Source of the DNA: Agrobacterium vaccinii
GTDB lineage: Bacteria > Pseudomonadota > Alphaproteobacteria > Rhizobiales > Rhizobiaceae
Direction: 5' to 3'
NCBI RefSeq assembly: GCF_021310995.1
Contig: NZ_CP054151.1
Span: 1-64,000, forward strand
Length of the DNA: 64,000 nucleotides
Shown in pieces: positions 46,571 to 55,882 of this stretch. Positions within the stretch are counted from its first letter, which is position 1, and every line of letters begins with the position of its first letter. The position numbers and the translations under genes were made by a program. Below the pieces are notes generated by a model. That model searched no databases. It was not told where the DNA came from and saw nothing but the letters and a program-made list of their open reading frames with translations.

Positions 46571-47298
46571 TGGCCGCTGCCATTTTAGCACTCTGGAACG
46601 ATTACCCTTCAAACCTCGCCGAAGAATACGCGGCCTGGCACACGTTCGAACACGTGCCAGAGCGCTTGACAGTACCCGGAATGCGAGCTGCACGCCGCTA
46701 CGTTTCTTCGGTCGACAGCGAAAGATATTTCACGCTTTACGAGCTTGAAGACATCAAAGTCATTGAGCAAGACGCTTACTTCGATCTTGTCCGCAACCCG
46801 ACATCTTGGTCGCTTAAAATGCGCCAGCATTTTTCAAGAGTTCTGAGAATTCCAGGCGAAATCGCGATAATCGGCGGTAAAGGCATCGGTGGAGCGGCAA
46901 TCGTCCAAGCATATGCTGTAGAGCGTACCAAGGCCAAGGCATCAATGTCAGAGCTCGAAACTCTGTTGAGGCAATTGCTCATTGAAGCGCAAATTGTGTG
47001 CTTCCGAGCCACAATAGCAGAACCTAATCAGAATTATGAGGTTTTCACACAGGAAGAGACGACTGACCTGGACACTGTGAATGTCGTGGTCCTAATCGAG
47101 GGTGAATCAGTTGAGGCACTCTCGCGCAATCAAACAATCATCACGCAACGCATAGAAGCATTACTTACGCCACGTAAATGTCTGCGGGCAGACCTCTTCA
47201 GCCTGCTCGTAAGCTACCGCGAGGACGAGTTTCCCGATAACCGGGCAGGCATTTCAAGCCGTATAAGTGACACATATCTGAACCCATCCGATCCATAG
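46570..47298 (+). CDS. EthD/DUF4286-like protein
   Basis: A 242-residue protein, probably two ferredoxin-like repeats. The N-terminal part (ALWNDYPSNLAEEYAAWHTFEHVPERLTVPGMRAARRYV, then YFTLYELEDIKVI) matches the dimeric alpha-beta barrel pattern of EthD/DUF4286 proteins, often found with ring or side-chain degradation enzymes. The start ATG overlaps the dehydrogenase stop. It is last in the operon. No catalytic role can be fixed. Confidence 0.75.
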   Translation: MAAAILALWNDYPSNLAEEYAAWHTFEHVPERLTVPGMRAARRYVSSVDSERYFTLYELEDIKVIEQDAYFDLVRNPTSWSLKMRQHFSRVLRIPGEIAIIGGKGIGGAAIVQAYAVERTKAKASMSELETLLRQLLIEAQIVCFRATIAEPNQNYEVFTQEETTDLDTVNVVVLIEGESVEALSRNQTIITQRIEALLTPRKCLRADLFSLLVSYREDEFPDNRAGISSRISDTYLNPSDP

Positions 47299-47341
47299 GA
47301 ATAAATCTCCAATATGATTTTTCATACGGGTTCAGCCAAAT

Positions 47342-49081
47342 CTATACGCCTGATCGATTAGAATAACCTCTCATAATCTCCTGCCACGCCTCGTACGCAG
47401 ACACCACCGTCTGCATCTGCGCGGTGTGACCAGCTATGAAATCGTCGCCGTAGATCGTTTCGTCTGGATACTCGGTTATCAGCGTCATCGGTACCGTGTG
47501 TCGATCATCGACCGATGAAAGGCACGGAAAACCGTTGATGATGCGAAAACCGGTCTCGCCGGCGTGGATTTCGTAGAGTGCGATCTGGCGATCATTATAG
47601 TCCAGCAGACCGGGGATTGTGCCAAGATGGCGGGTAACCTTGTCGAGCAAGGCCTCGGCCTGTTCGGTCCAGCCAGCGTGATGACGCATGACAAGAAAGA
47701 AGCCTTTTGGCAAAGTCCACATCGCAAAATTACGCGGCACATACCCCGAGAGCGGACGGGTCCATTCGTGCGAGGGATAACCGTGAAGATTGACGTGCAA
47801 GGTAGCTCCGCTTAAGTCTTGCGCTTTGAAACGGATTTCCTTTTCGTTGAGATACGCTCCCGAATTCTCAGGCGTCCGATACTCGAGATCATCTCCCAAC
47901 GCGGTATAGCGCGCGGCGTGATGCATATGTCTTGGATTATCGACGCGAAGCCGTTGATGGATGGCGTAACCATCAGGGTTTTCCAGCGGCGAAATGGTGA
48001 AGTGCGCACCCGCCTTCGTCTGCAATTCAAGGGCCGCACGGAGAGCCCCGACGATGCCTGTCGTTTCATTCGGGTGTTGTCCGCCGCTGATCATGACGGC
48101 GGCGTCGTTTCCGCTGACATAGCGTGCGGTCACTTGCCTGCCTGATCTGGCGCGGGCAGTGAACGCGTCGCCACCTATTTCGGTCAGCAGATTTGATATC
48201 TGATCTGTCGATAGCGGGGCAGCAGCTGTTTCGATTGCTTGGTCCGCGCTATCCAGAAATGCCGTGCCCAATGGCCTGGTTTCGATACGCACCGAAATTC
48301 CCGCGTCACTTTTGATGACTTCCGGGACGATCTGGCCGGGTTTCAAGCCACGATCACCAAGTGGACGACCGGATTTTTTCTGGAAGAATTCGAGAAGTGA
48401 GAAGTAGAAATCCTCATGCAGGGCTTCCCGCAGGCTGACCATCTCATCGCCAATGGAAAGCGGCAGATCCTCGGAAGGATAAAGGACGCGAATATTGAGC
48501 TCATCGAAATAGGGCTCTTTATTTCCCCAATAGTGTGTTGCGACTGCGTTAATCGCGCTCTCGAACAAACGCTCGTAGTCCGTTTCAAGCCGCTCATCAT
48601 GCTCGCCGTGGCGCAGCCAGCCGGTTGGCGAGACATTGGTTTCTCCAACGATATCGACATGGACGCGATTTGGCGCGAATACCTTCAGTGTCTCGGTACC
48701 AGCTGCCCGTTTCAGAGAAACGTCATAGAAAAACGCATCATCTGCACGCGGCACGAAGTCAATTTTGATCTCTCCGACCAAAGCGGCCAACGGATAGGCC
48801 TCGAGCCGAAACCGATTTTCGGGTGCGTCTGGGTGAACGGGATATGCGATCTGAATGCTCTCGACGCCTTCCAGGTCAATCTCTTCCAGAAAGCTATGGA
48901 GCAACGGCTTGTAGGCACTGCGGATGCGTGCCGTCACGCCTTTTTCTGCAAGGCGGCGCTCGGCATCACGTCTGCTCTTCACGTCATCGAATGTCCATGC
49001 TTCCAGGGACTGCCCGGGAACCGCCTGCTCGACCAAATCATCAAGAGTGCGCTTGAATGTCTGTCTAAATATCTCTGTCAT
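47342..49081 (-). CDS. M14-family zinc carboxypeptidase
   Basis: A 579-residue protein with a C-terminal carboxypeptidase domain from about residue 320. The zinc ligands are the H and E of SGGQHPNETTGIVG and a later His in LHVNLHGYPSHEW. The long N-terminal part (about 320 residues) is not recognisable and may position the substrate. No signal peptide is seen, so it likely acts on imported peptides in the cytoplasm. It is the last gene of the peptide ABC operon, five bases after the permease stop. Confidence 0.85.
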   Translation of the reverse strand: MTEIFRQTFKRTLDDLVEQAVPGQSLEAWTFDDVKSRRDAERRLAEKGVTARIRSAYKPLLHSFLEEIDLEGVESIQIAYPVHPDAPENRFRLEAYPLAALVGEIKIDFVPRADDAFFYDVSLKRAAGTETLKVFAPNRVHVDIVGETNVSPTGWLRHGEHDERLETDYERLFESAINAVATHYWGNKEPYFDELNIRVLYPSEDLPLSIGDEMVSLREALHEDFYFSLLEFFQKKSGRPLGDRGLKPGQIVPEVIKSDAGISVRIETRPLGTAFLDSADQAIETAAAPLSTDQISNLLTEIGGDAFTARARSGRQVTARYVSGNDAAVMISGGQHPNETTGIVGALRAALELQTKAGAHFTISPLENPDGYAIHQRLRVDNPRHMHHAARYTALGDDLEYRTPENSGAYLNEKEIRFKAQDLSGATLHVNLHGYPSHEWTRPLSGYVPRNFAMWTLPKGFFLVMRHHAGWTEQAEALLDKVTRHLGTIPGLLDYNDRQIALYEIHAGETGFRIINGFPCLSSVDDRHTVPMTLITEYPDETIYGDDFIAGHTAQMQTVVSAYEAWQEIMRGYSNRSGV

Positions 49082-49086
49082 GGCAT

Positions 49087-49935
49087 TTACCTTGAAGTTC
49101 TACCGGTCGGATCGAGGCTATCGCGCAGCCAGTCGCCCAGAAGATTGAGGCCAAGCACAGTGAGAAGGATTGCCAGACCAGGGAAGACGCTGACCCACCA
49201 GGCGATCTGCAAATAGGTGCGACCATCCGCCAGCATGCCGCCCCAGCTTGGAATGGTTGGATCGACCCCCATGCCAAGGAAGGTAAGGCTGCTTTCCAGC
49301 AGGATATTGTTGGCCACATTCAGCGTCATCAGCACGATGACCGGGCCGATGAGGTTTGGCAGCAGATGCTGGAAGATGATGCGCCAGTCTTTGACGCCGA
49401 TAGCGCGCGCCGACAGGATGAATTCCCGCTCACGCAGTGTGAGCACCGAGCCGCGCACGAGGCGCGCATATTGCACCCACTGCGACACGATCAGCAATAT
49501 GATGGTGTTGGTGAGGCTGCCACCCACAATGGCAATGAATGTAATGGCCAGCAGAATGAAAGGCATGGCAAGCTGGATATCGGCAAAGCGCATCACGACC
49601 ATATCCCAGAAGCCGCGGTAGTAGCCTGCAATCAGGCCCATCAGCACACCGAAAACCACGGCACCGATGACAGACGTAAAGCCCACCAGCAGCGAAATCT
49701 TGCCACCTGCCACGACACGCGCCAGAACATCACGGCCCAACGGGTCAGTGCCGAAAGGGTGTGCCGCGCTAGCAAACGGTTTTGCAAGCCGCGCCATCAG
49801 ATCGATCTTTTCCGCACCGCCGGGGAAAAGCACGTCGGACAGCAGCACGGCAGCGCAGATGACGATGGTCAAGGTTGCACCCAGCACGAATTCAAGGCTG
49901 TAGAACCGCGAAAGGCGGAAGGTTTTGGTTGCCAT
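49087..49935 (-). CDS. Dipeptide/oligopeptide ABC permease, DppC type
   Basis: A 282-residue permease with six TM helices. The N-terminal arm is followed by the DppC-type periplasmic motif HPFGTDPLGRDVLARVVAGGKISL. The EAA loop is ARAIGVKDWRIIFQHLLPNLIGP. It partners with the DppB-type gene, whose stop is five bases upstream, and the peptidase follows. Confidence 0.92.
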   Translation of the reverse strand: MATKTFRLSRFYSLEFVLGATLTIVICAAVLLSDVLFPGGAEKIDLMARLAKPFASAAHPFGTDPLGRDVLARVVAGGKISLLVGFTSVIGAVVFGVLMGLIAGYYRGFWDMVVMRFADIQLAMPFILLAITFIAIVGGSLTNTIILLIVSQWVQYARLVRGSVLTLREREFILSARAIGVKDWRIIFQHLLPNLIGPVIVLMTLNVANNILLESSLTFLGMGVDPTIPSWGGMLADGRTYLQIAWWVSVFPGLAILLTVLGLNLLGDWLRDSLDPTGRTSR

Positions 49936-49940
49936 GTCGG

Positions 49941-50864
49941 TTACTCCGTGCGGATACGGGGATCGACCAGCCCGTAGGCGATATCGACCAGAAGATTGAT
50001 GCCGACGATCATCAGCGACAGCACGGTAATGACGGCCTGCAACACGGGGTAATCGCGTGCACCAACGGCATCGAATGCCAGCGAGCCCATGCCCGGCCAG
50101 TTGAACACCCGCTCGATGACAACGATGCCGCCCAGCAACCCCCCGAACTGCAAACCGAAATAGGTGATGAGCGGAATAGCGCAGTTGCGCAGCGCGTGCT
50201 TGTAAAGAACCTTGCTTTCGCTCAAGCCCTTGGCACGCGCAACCATGATGTATTGCGATTGCAGAGTATCCAGCATGGCCGTGCGAACGAGACGGACATT
50301 GGTGGCGGTGAGAATAACGCCCATCGTCACCGCAGGCATGACGTAGCTGACCGCGCCACCCATACCACTTGGCGGAAGCCAGCCGAGTGTGATCGAAAAC
50401 AGCAGGACGAGCATCAGCGCGAGCCAGAAATTCGGAAAGGACAGGCCGAGCAGCGAGAATATCCTGATGGCCTGATCGACACCCTTCCCTTTCGAGGTCG
50501 CCGCCTTGATGCCCAGTGGGATCGACAGCGCAATCGACACGATCATAGAAATGAACGCCAGCATCAGCGTTGCCGGTAGCGCATCACCGATCAGGCGCGA
50601 GACTGGCGTGCCACCGATGAAGCTCTTGCCAAGGTCCAACGTGACTAGGCCCTTTAAGAAGTTCATGTATTGCACGAAGAACGGTTGATCCGTGCCAAGC
50701 GCGACACGTATGCGCATCAAATCTTCTTCCGTCATGCTGCCACCGCCCTGAAACATGGTAACGGCAGGGTCGCCGGTCAGGCGAATGGCGAATGAGACGA
50801 GCAGCGTGATGGCGATGACGACGAATAACGCCTGCAACAATCGCTTGATGAGGAAACCGGCCAC
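49941..50864 (-). CDS. Dipeptide/oligopeptide ABC permease, DppB type
   Basis: A 307-residue permease with six TM helices. The opening AGFLIKRLLQALFVVIAITLLVSFAIRLTGDPA is typical of DppB. The coupling loop is ARAKGLSESKVLYKHALRNCAIPLITYFG. The GTG at 50864, preceded by AAGGAAAAG, is chosen over an upstream ATG, because the 19 residues before it do not match the family. It is co-transcribed with the DppC-type gene. Confidence 0.9.
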   Translation of the reverse strand: MAGFLIKRLLQALFVVIAITLLVSFAIRLTGDPAVTMFQGGGSMTEEDLMRIRVALGTDQPFFVQYMNFLKGLVTLDLGKSFIGGTPVSRLIGDALPATLMLAFISMIVSIALSIPLGIKAATSKGKGVDQAIRIFSLLGLSFPNFWLALMLVLLFSITLGWLPPSGMGGAVSYVMPAVTMGVILTATNVRLVRTAMLDTLQSQYIMVARAKGLSESKVLYKHALRNCAIPLITYFGLQFGGLLGGIVVIERVFNWPGMGSLAFDAVGARDYPVLQAVITVLSLMIVGINLLVDIAYGLVDPRIRTE

Positions 50865-50927
50865 GTTCTTTTCCTTGCAATGGGGATGGTGACGCCGCCC
50901 CTTGAGAGCAGCGTCAAACATTCATTT

Positions 50928-52460
50928 TTACTCGACGGTGACGTCGGTCAGTTTCAGGCGGTTATCCGGCGGGGCGACGAAGCCCTTGACCTTCTTGCTG
51001 ACGCCATAGATCGCGTTGCTGTTGTAGAGCGGCAGCTCAAGAGCCTTCTCGGCAGTCGCTTTGCCGATTTCCTTCAGGATGCGCTCACGCTCCGCGCGGT
51101 CCGTCAGCGGGCGTTGGGATTCCAGCAGCTTGTCCAGCGCAGCGTCCTTTTCGTAAGGATTCCACTTTTCACCGGAGTGATACATGGAATAGGCGGTGTT
51201 GTCGTAATCGAAGGTCCAGCCGCCCCACTTCTGCTGGAACATGGCACCGGTCTTACCCTGCGGAATGATATCATTCAGCAGAACGTTGGTTTCATAAGGC
51301 TTGATGGTGGCGGTAATGCCGACCATCTGGAGGTAGCTGGCGATGACCTGCGTAACCTCGTTCATCGTCGCGTCATTACCACGAATATCGATCTGAACAG
51401 TTGCACCCGGCTTTACGCCAGCCTCTGCCAGAAGCTTTTTTGCGCCTTCTGGATCGTAAGGAAGCGGTTTCAGTTCTGAGTCGTAACCAAATGACAACGC
51501 GCCCTGGAAGCTTGCGATTTCAGAGCCCTGCCCTGCAAGGATCGACTTGACGATGGTCGCACGATCCACTGCCATGATGATCGCCTTGCGAACCTTCGGA
51601 TCAGCCGTGATGCCATCACGCGTATTGAAGCGCAGAGCATCGACGGTTGGGCCGGGAACGCTCACGATTTCCAGCTTGGAATCGCCCTGAATGACCGGCA
51701 GCATGCCAATAGGGATCGTAGGCGGAATGACGAGATCGACACGGCCAGCCTGGAGCTCGGCAACGGCTGTCGCCGGTTCGGAGATGAAGCGGTAATCGAG
51801 CTCAGACAACTTCGGCGGGCCGCCCCAGTAATCCGGGTTGGCTTCCAGCTTGATGTTCACCTTCGGCGCGTAGGACACGAATTTGAATGCACCCGTGCCG
51901 ACAGGATTGGTGTTGAAGTTGTCTTCACCCTTTTCCTGAATGTACTTTGGCGGCACGATCATGGCACCATATCCGGCAAGCTTGGTCAGCAGAACGGGAT
52001 CGGGAGCCTTCAGCTTCATGTCCACGGTGTTCTCGTCGATGATCTCGACGCTTTCGATGGCCGTGTAGTTGGAACGCTGCGGCCCCTTCGCACCCTGTTC
52101 GCCAAGCAGGCGATCGAAGGTGAACTTGACGGCTTCCGCGTTGAATGGCTCGCCATTGTGGAACTTAACGTTCTGGCGAAGCTTGAAGCGAATGCGCTTG
52201 CCTTCGTCCAATTCTTCCCAGGATTCAGCAAGACCCGGCACGAGCTTCAGATCAGGGCCACGATAGGTCAGGCCATCGAAGATGTTGGTGGCAACGGCAG
52301 CCCACTGGACCAGAAATGTATCGATGGGGTCCCAGCTGCCTGGGTCCTGCGGGGTGGAAATCGTCATTTTTCCGGCTGCAATTGCCGGTGCGGCAGTAAA
52401 AGCCACGCTTGACAGGGCAAGCGCCACGAAGGCCGTCAGCCCCCTGTTTATTCTGGTCAT
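50928..52460 (-). CDS. Peptide ABC transporter substrate-binding protein, DppA type
   Basis: A 510-residue family 5 solute-binding protein. Signal peptide residues are about 1-28 (ALALSSVAFTAAPAIAAG). The mature part has DPIDTFLVQWAAVATNIFDGLTYRGPDLKLVPGLAESWE and KVRKAIIMAVDR, both typical. It captures peptides or opines. It lies between the fused ATPase gene and the permeases, about 40 bases downstream of the former. Confidence 0.92.
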   Translation of the reverse strand: MTRINRGLTAFVALALSSVAFTAAPAIAAGKMTISTPQDPGSWDPIDTFLVQWAAVATNIFDGLTYRGPDLKLVPGLAESWEELDEGKRIRFKLRQNVKFHNGEPFNAEAVKFTFDRLLGEQGAKGPQRSNYTAIESVEIIDENTVDMKLKAPDPVLLTKLAGYGAMIVPPKYIQEKGEDNFNTNPVGTGAFKFVSYAPKVNIKLEANPDYWGGPPKLSELDYRFISEPATAVAELQAGRVDLVIPPTIPIGMLPVIQGDSKLEIVSVPGPTVDALRFNTRDGITADPKVRKAIIMAVDRATIVKSILAGQGSEIASFQGALSFGYDSELKPLPYDPEGAKKLLAEAGVKPGATVQIDIRGNDATMNEVTQVIASYLQMVGITATIKPYETNVLLNDIIPQGKTGAMFQQKWGGWTFDYDNTAYSMYHSGEKWNPYEKDAALDKLLESQRPLTDRAERERILKEIGKATAEKALELPLYNSNAIYGVSKKVKGFVAPPDNRLKLTDVTVE

Positions 52461-52501
52461 TGATCTGTTCCTCTCAGATAGATGCGATTTTTCGCGGTTT
52501 T

Positions 52502-54328
52502 TCAGGCGCTTCTTGCGACGAAGTGACCTGGATTGATTTCCTCGTGAACGAGAATTGCGGGCTCATCGCCGACGCGACGAACAGGATTGGGAATTTCACC
52601 CTCGATCATTGCGGTGTGCCTGACGGCAGCAGGATCAGCGACCGGCACTGCCGACAGCAACCGGCGTGTGTAATCATGCGTCGGTGTCTCAAAGACCTGT
52701 CGGCGGCTGCCCAATTCCATGATCTGGCCGAGATAAAGAACAGCAACGCGGTGGCTGATCTTCTCAACCACGGCCATGTCATGGCTGATGAACAGGTAGG
52801 CGAGACCGCGTTCGGCCTGCAAATCCATGAACAGGTTGATGATCTGCGCCTGAATGGACACGTCGAGCGCCGACAGCGCTTCGTCGGCGATGATCAGCTT
52901 CGGATCGGATGCCAATGCGCGCGCAATGCAGACGCGTTGGCGCTGGCCACCCGAGAACTCGTGAGGATAACGCTCGGCCACGGCGGAGCTCAGGCCAACG
53001 CGTTCGAGGAGTTCGTCGACCCGACGGCGAACCGCCTTACTGCCGGAGATCAAGCCATGCGTGTTGATCGGCTCGGCAATCGAAAACCCAACCGTCTTGC
53101 GCGGATCGAGCGAGGCAAATGGGTCTTGGAAGATGTATTGAACTTCCTGTCGCATGCGAAAACGTTCCGCCGCAGACATGGATGAGTAGGTCCGCCCGGC
53201 AAAGGCGATCTCGCCACCCATTGACGCCTGAAGCTGCTGGATCGTACGACCGATGGTCGATTTGCCGGAACCGGATTCACCGACCAGCGCCAGAGTTTCA
53301 CCCGGATGAATGTCGAAACTGACGTTCTGGACGGCACTGAGGCGATGGGTCGCCTTGCCGAAAAGGTTCTTCTTCACATCAAACCGAACCAGCAAATCCT
53401 TGACCGACAAAAGCGGCTTTTCATCGTATTTCGCGGTGTCCTGCACGCGCTCTTCACCGATGATTTTGGGCTCACCATCTTCCAGAACCGTCAGCGGCGT
53501 GCGTTTGGGAAACTCCTCCCCGGCCATGCTGCCGAGACGCGGCACGGCCGATAGAAGCATGCGCGTGTAGGGATGCTGCGGGTTGGCGAATATCTGCCCA
53601 ACGGGGCCTTCCTCGACCTTCTTGCCTTTCCACATGACGACGACGTCATCGGCCATTTCGGCAACGACACCCATGTCATGCGTGATGAAGACCATGGCCA
53701 TGCCGAGTTCTTTTTGAAGGTCGCGCATGATGTTGAGGATTTGCGCCTGAATGGTGACGTCGAGAGCCGTGGTCGGCTCGTCTGCGATCAGGAGCTTTGG
53801 GCGGCAGGCCAGCGCCATGGCGATCATCACGCGCTGTCGCATTCCGCCCGACAATTGGTGCGGATAGCGATCCAGAAGTGCGGCCGAATCCGGCAAACGC
53901 ACCATATCGAGAAGCCTTCGCGCCTCTGCGGAAGCGGCCGTCTTGCCCATCTTTTCGTGGAGGATCAGCACCTCGCAAATCTGATCACCGATAGTGAAAA
54001 CAGGATTGAGCGAGGTCATCGGCTCCTGAAAGATCATGGCGATGTCTTTGCCCCTGATGGAGCGCATGTCCCTCTGCGAAACCTGGAGCAGATTCTTCTC
54101 ACCGAACATGATCCTGCCGGTCGGAAACTTCGCGCCCATCATATCTGCCAGAAGCATGGTCGAAAGCGAGGTTATCGACTTTCCTGAACCCGACTCTCCT
54201 ACGATAGCAACTGTCTTCCCAGCTGCAACGGAGAAGGAAAGATCATCGACAACGCGACTGGCGCCAAACTCGACACTCAACCCCTCAACCGAAAGGAGCG
54301 GCGCGAGTTTGTCCATTGCGTTCGTCAT
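52502..54328 (-). CDS. Fused dipeptide ABC ATPase (DppD-DppF type)
   Basis: A 608-residue protein carrying both nucleotide-binding domains in one chain. Domain 1 has Walker A GESGSGKS at 44-51 and signature [15 protein letters not shown]. Domain 2 has Walker [10 protein letters not shown] near 350 and signature [15 protein letters not shown]. Each is followed by Walker B and the oligopeptide C-terminal segment ([30 protein letters not shown]). It powers the permease pair downstream. It is the first gene of the five-gene operon. Confidence 0.94.
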   Translation of the reverse strand: MTNAMDKLAPLLSVEGLSVEFGASRVVDDLSFSVAAGKTVAIVGESGSGKSITSLSTMLLADMMGAKFPTGRIMFGEKNLLQVSQRDMRSIRGKDIAMIFQEPMTSLNPVFTIGDQICEVLILHEKMGKTAASAEARRLLDMVRLPDSAALLDRYPHQLSGGMRQRVMIAMALACRPKLLIADEPTTALDVTIQAQILNIMRDLQKELGMAMVFITHDMGVVAEMADDVVVMWKGKKVEEGPVGQIFANPQHPYTRMLLSAVPRLGSMAGEEFPKRTPLTVLEDGEPKIIGEERVQDTAKYDEKPLLSVKDLLVRFDVKKNLFGKATHRLSAVQNVSFDIHPGETLALVGESGSGKSTIGRTIQQLQASMGGEIAFAGRTYSSMSAAERFRMRQEVQYIFQDPFASLDPRKTVGFSIAEPINTHGLISGSKAVRRRVDELLERVGLSSAVAERYPHEFSGGQRQRVCIARALASDPKLIIADEALSALDVSIQAQIINLFMDLQAERGLAYLFISHDMAVVEKISHRVAVLYLGQIMELGSRRQVFETPTHDYTRRLLSAVPVADPAAVRHTAMIEGEIPNPVRRVGDEPAILVHEEINPGHFVARSA

Positions 54329-54882
54329 GTCTGCGTCTCCAGCGGCGCTTGCACCATATTATTCAATTTCAAATCCGTCATGGGTACGAAGACATTGAGC
54401 TACAATCAAATGCGCCCTTACGGTCCCGACCCACCAAAAACAGGAAATGAATTGCTAATTAAGACGCTACCAAAGCGGAACAATCATGTCTATACTGTTG
54501 AACAATATTCTATCATTGCCTAACAATCGTGCATTTGACCACTCAAAAAGCATTGGGTTGGTGAACCCGTCGGCATTGGGTGCCCGACTGAATCAAGGCG
54601 AAAAAAATGCGCGCTTCTCGACCACATCGGTCAAGCTGAGCCGCTGCACGCTTTAACGCGCTGTCATTGATGAGTTTTCGAAGGATGTTGCCTTTACCGC
54701 TTGTGTGCGGGACTATATGGCCATCAGGCTAGGGCGACTCGGGTATCCGCCTTTTTTTTCAGACAGTTCTATCGTCGAGGCAGGTTGTTGACCACGGCTA
54801 GCCAATCTCTCTAAGCGATTTCTGTTCCAGCGACTGGCACGCAGGTTCCGTGAGCGAATTCATTTGGTAGTTGCTATAGCAA
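54329..54882. other. Promoter side of peptide operon, no gene
   Basis: No coding sequence is supported. Bases 54479-54530 contain three AACAAT-type motifs, two with dyad character (TTGAACAA and ATTGCCTAACAAT). These could be binding sites for a regulator of the divergent or downstream operon. The rest shows no hairpin. Confidence 0.45.
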
Positions 54883-55650
54883 TCACGCAACCTTTGAAAA
54901 GAGTGCTGCTGGCATATTTGGAATTGCTAGGGCTTCGAAGCTTGGTTTTGCCAGCACATAGCCCTGAATAAGCGAGACTCCAAGGTCCTTCAGCACGGCC
55001 AACTCATCCACTGTCTCGACACCTTCGCACAGTGGGACAATGGCCAAGTCTTCCAGCATGTTTAACGTGTGCTTGACGATCGTGCGTCTGACCGGGTCGA
55101 TATCGATGCCACGGATTATGTCCATGTCGAGCTTGACGATGTCTGGCTGAAAGTGGGTCAGAAGACCCAATCCTGAGTGACCTGCTCCGAAGTCATCTAT
55201 TGCCGTCTTGAAACCCATGTCCCTGTATGTTCTCAAAATATGGAGCACATGTTTGGTGTCGAGGACTTCGTTTTCGGTAAACTCGAAAATGATACGATCC
55301 AGTGGAAACCCGGTTTTCATGGCGGTGGCCAGTGTAAGGCGAATGCAGGCACGAGGCTCGTATACGGCGTTTGGCATGAAATTGATCGAGAGCTTCACAT
55401 CGTCAGCCGGGCTGTAAAGGCTTGACGCCAGTTCAATCGCCTTGACACGACATTGCTGATCGAATGCATAACAATTATCAGTCCTGACCTGCCCAAGAAC
55501 GGAACCAGCGCCTTCGCCATTCGGCCCGCGCACCAATGCTTCATGAGCAAAGACTTTACCCGTGGTGATATCTACGATGGGCTGAAACGCCATTGAAAAT
55601 GGCACGTCGAATGCTGCACCATCGTGGCAACCACTGCACTGTGTCGGCAT
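54883..55650 (-). CDS. EAL-domain cyclic di-GMP phosphodiesterase
   Basis: A 255-residue stand-alone EAL domain that would hydrolyse cyclic di-GMP to pGpG. Key motifs are FAHEALVRG (EAL Glu), LSINFMPNAVYEP (Asn), IIFEFTENEVLD (Glu), AIDDFGAGHSGLGLL (DDFG loop), DIVKLDMDIIR (Lys) and CEGVETVDELAVL (Glu). The N terminus MPTQCSGCHDG has a C-x-x-C and may be a redox or metal site. No GGDEF or sensor domain is attached. It is monocistronic. Confidence 0.9.
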   Translation of the reverse strand: MPTQCSGCHDGAAFDVPFSMAFQPIVDITTGKVFAHEALVRGPNGEGAGSVLGQVRTDNCYAFDQQCRVKAIELASSLYSPADDVKLSINFMPNAVYEPRACIRLTLATAMKTGFPLDRIIFEFTENEVLDTKHVLHILRTYRDMGFKTAIDDFGAGHSGLGLLTHFQPDIVKLDMDIIRGIDIDPVRRTIVKHTLNMLEDLAIVPLCEGVETVDELAVLKDLGVSLIQGYVLAKPSFEALAIPNMPAALFSKVA

Positions 55651-55882
55651 CCGTCATCATCCCATGTCCGCTATTTTCGAAATACTAAATTATAAGGCGT
55701 TAAGATTGTGCTGATGTGCGATCTCTAATTTCAACATTCGAGCTTACCGCTCAAGCCTCTAGTTTTGGGAACAGGTATGTACTTCGCCATAAAGTGGCAT
55801 CACGACCAGGCAAAGAAGGAAAATGAGACAGTGAACCGCAAGCGAGCCGCCCAGCGTTCTGTCCACATACCGACTGGTTTCT

